Shown: piece by piece, positions 50,675 through 50,898 of the stretch
How the letters are laid out: the number at the start of each line of letters is the position of its first letter
Numbering within the stretch: the first letter of the stretch is position 1
Assembly (NCBI GenBank): GCA_003003925.1
Contig: PVWP01000014.1
Coordinates: 1-50,898, forward strand
Origin: Aphanothece cf. minutissima CCALA 015
GTDB lineage: Bacteria > Cyanobacteriota > Cyanobacteriia > PCC-6307 > Cyanobiaceae
Direction: 5' to 3'
Length of the DNA stretch: 50,898 bases
The notes under the pieces: model-generated
The model's database searches: none
Told to the model about the DNA's origin: nothing
The model's input: the letters and a program-made list of their open reading frames with translations, nothing else
Program-made: the position numbers and the translations under genes

Positions 50675-50898
50675 CAGAACCACTCGGCCACCGCCTGGCT
50701 GGCGGGGTTGCTGTTGTCTTCCGGCGTGGAACGGCGGAACTCCATGGTGATGCTGCGCTTCTGCTCGCCATCGGCCGCCAGGGCCTCGATCGGGTAGAGC
50801 TGCTGGCCGTCGCGGAAGGGTACCTGCACCCGGAAGGTGCCGTCGGCCGAGAGGGGCACCTCCTCACCGCCGATGCTGAGGCGGGCCGCCGGATCGGT
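50674..50898 (-). CDS. DUF4912-like protein, C-terminal fragment (runs off the window)
   Basis: Only the last 74 residues are inside the window. They begin TDPAARLSIGGEEVPLSADG and continue FRVQVPFRDGQQLYPIEALA, then KRSITMEFRRSTPE and a tail ending AVAEWF. This beta-sandwich end, with DGTF and AADGEQ, is what I recall from the C-terminus of cyanobacterial DUF4912 proteins. The start lies beyond 50898. The call is tentative because the diagnostic N-terminal part is missing. Confidence 0.6.
   Translation of the reverse strand, partial: TDPAARLSIGGEEVPLSADGTFRVQVPFRDGQQLYPIEALAADGEQKRSITMEFRRSTPEDNSNPASQAVAEWF

Overview
The window reads as a GC-rich chromosome segment of an alpha-cyanobacterium of the Cyanobium / freshwater-to-euryhaline Synechococcus type. 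The signs are a 48-residue high-light-inducible (Hli) chlorophyll-binding protein, several small protein families largely confined to cyanobacteria (DUF2834-, DUF2973-, DUF1400- and DUF4912-like), a cyanobacterial HflX with an NQID G4 motif, and tight gene packing with very short spacers. I see no tRNA, rRNA, CRISPR array, insertion sequence or prophage. Genus assignment is inference.

Layout. 1-4350: a YihY/BrkB membrane protein, two small membrane proteins (one with a zinc ribbon), then a leftward cluster with exonuclease VII (xseA, xseB) and hli. 4350-8840: an HAD-IIB phosphatase, the DEAH helicase HrpB and small cyanobacterial proteins. 8940-10100: a secreted HtrA/Deg protease. 10150-14170: an ABC-F ATPase surrounded by small conserved proteins (twin-CX3C peptide, Nif11-like protein, ribbon-helix-helix protein). 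14160-21700: a long leftward operon NDH-2, HAD hydrolase, HflX fused in frame to a 1-Cys peroxiredoxin, KtrB, KtrA, AnmK. 21750-24730: cysH, coaX, convergent bcp/PrxQ and a secreted DUF1400-like protein with a strong terminator. 24770-27005: RarA with a long C-terminal extension. 27080-36470: two tandem RND tripartite-efflux modules (adaptor-pump, small membrane protein, adaptor-pump) without their own outer-membrane channel. 36550-43040: a LysM protein, an Anbu proteasome-like peptidase, glutaminase, an AI-2E family transporter, a secreted protein and the GltS glutamate symporter. 43080-46090: an outer-membrane porin and phosphoglucomutase. 46230-50898: small secreted proteins, a FAD monooxygenase, a phospholipase-D-like lipoprotein, and the 3' end of a DUF4912-like gene running off the right edge.

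How genes work together. Glutaminase and GltS on one strand suggest glutamine/glutamate scavenging. KtrA/KtrB form a Na+-dependent K+ uptake system. The two RND modules are probably one export locus. Peroxiredoxins occur twice (PrxQ type and 1-Cys type).

The features most worth a second look are the in-frame HflX-peroxiredoxin fusion, stop/start overlaps of the form NTGA that use all four first bases (two imply CTG starts, for HrpB and a FAD monooxygenase), RND pumps with extra hydrophobic segments inserted between their two halves, and an Anbu peptidase without its usual partner operon. I did not find a clearly new defence or mobile system.
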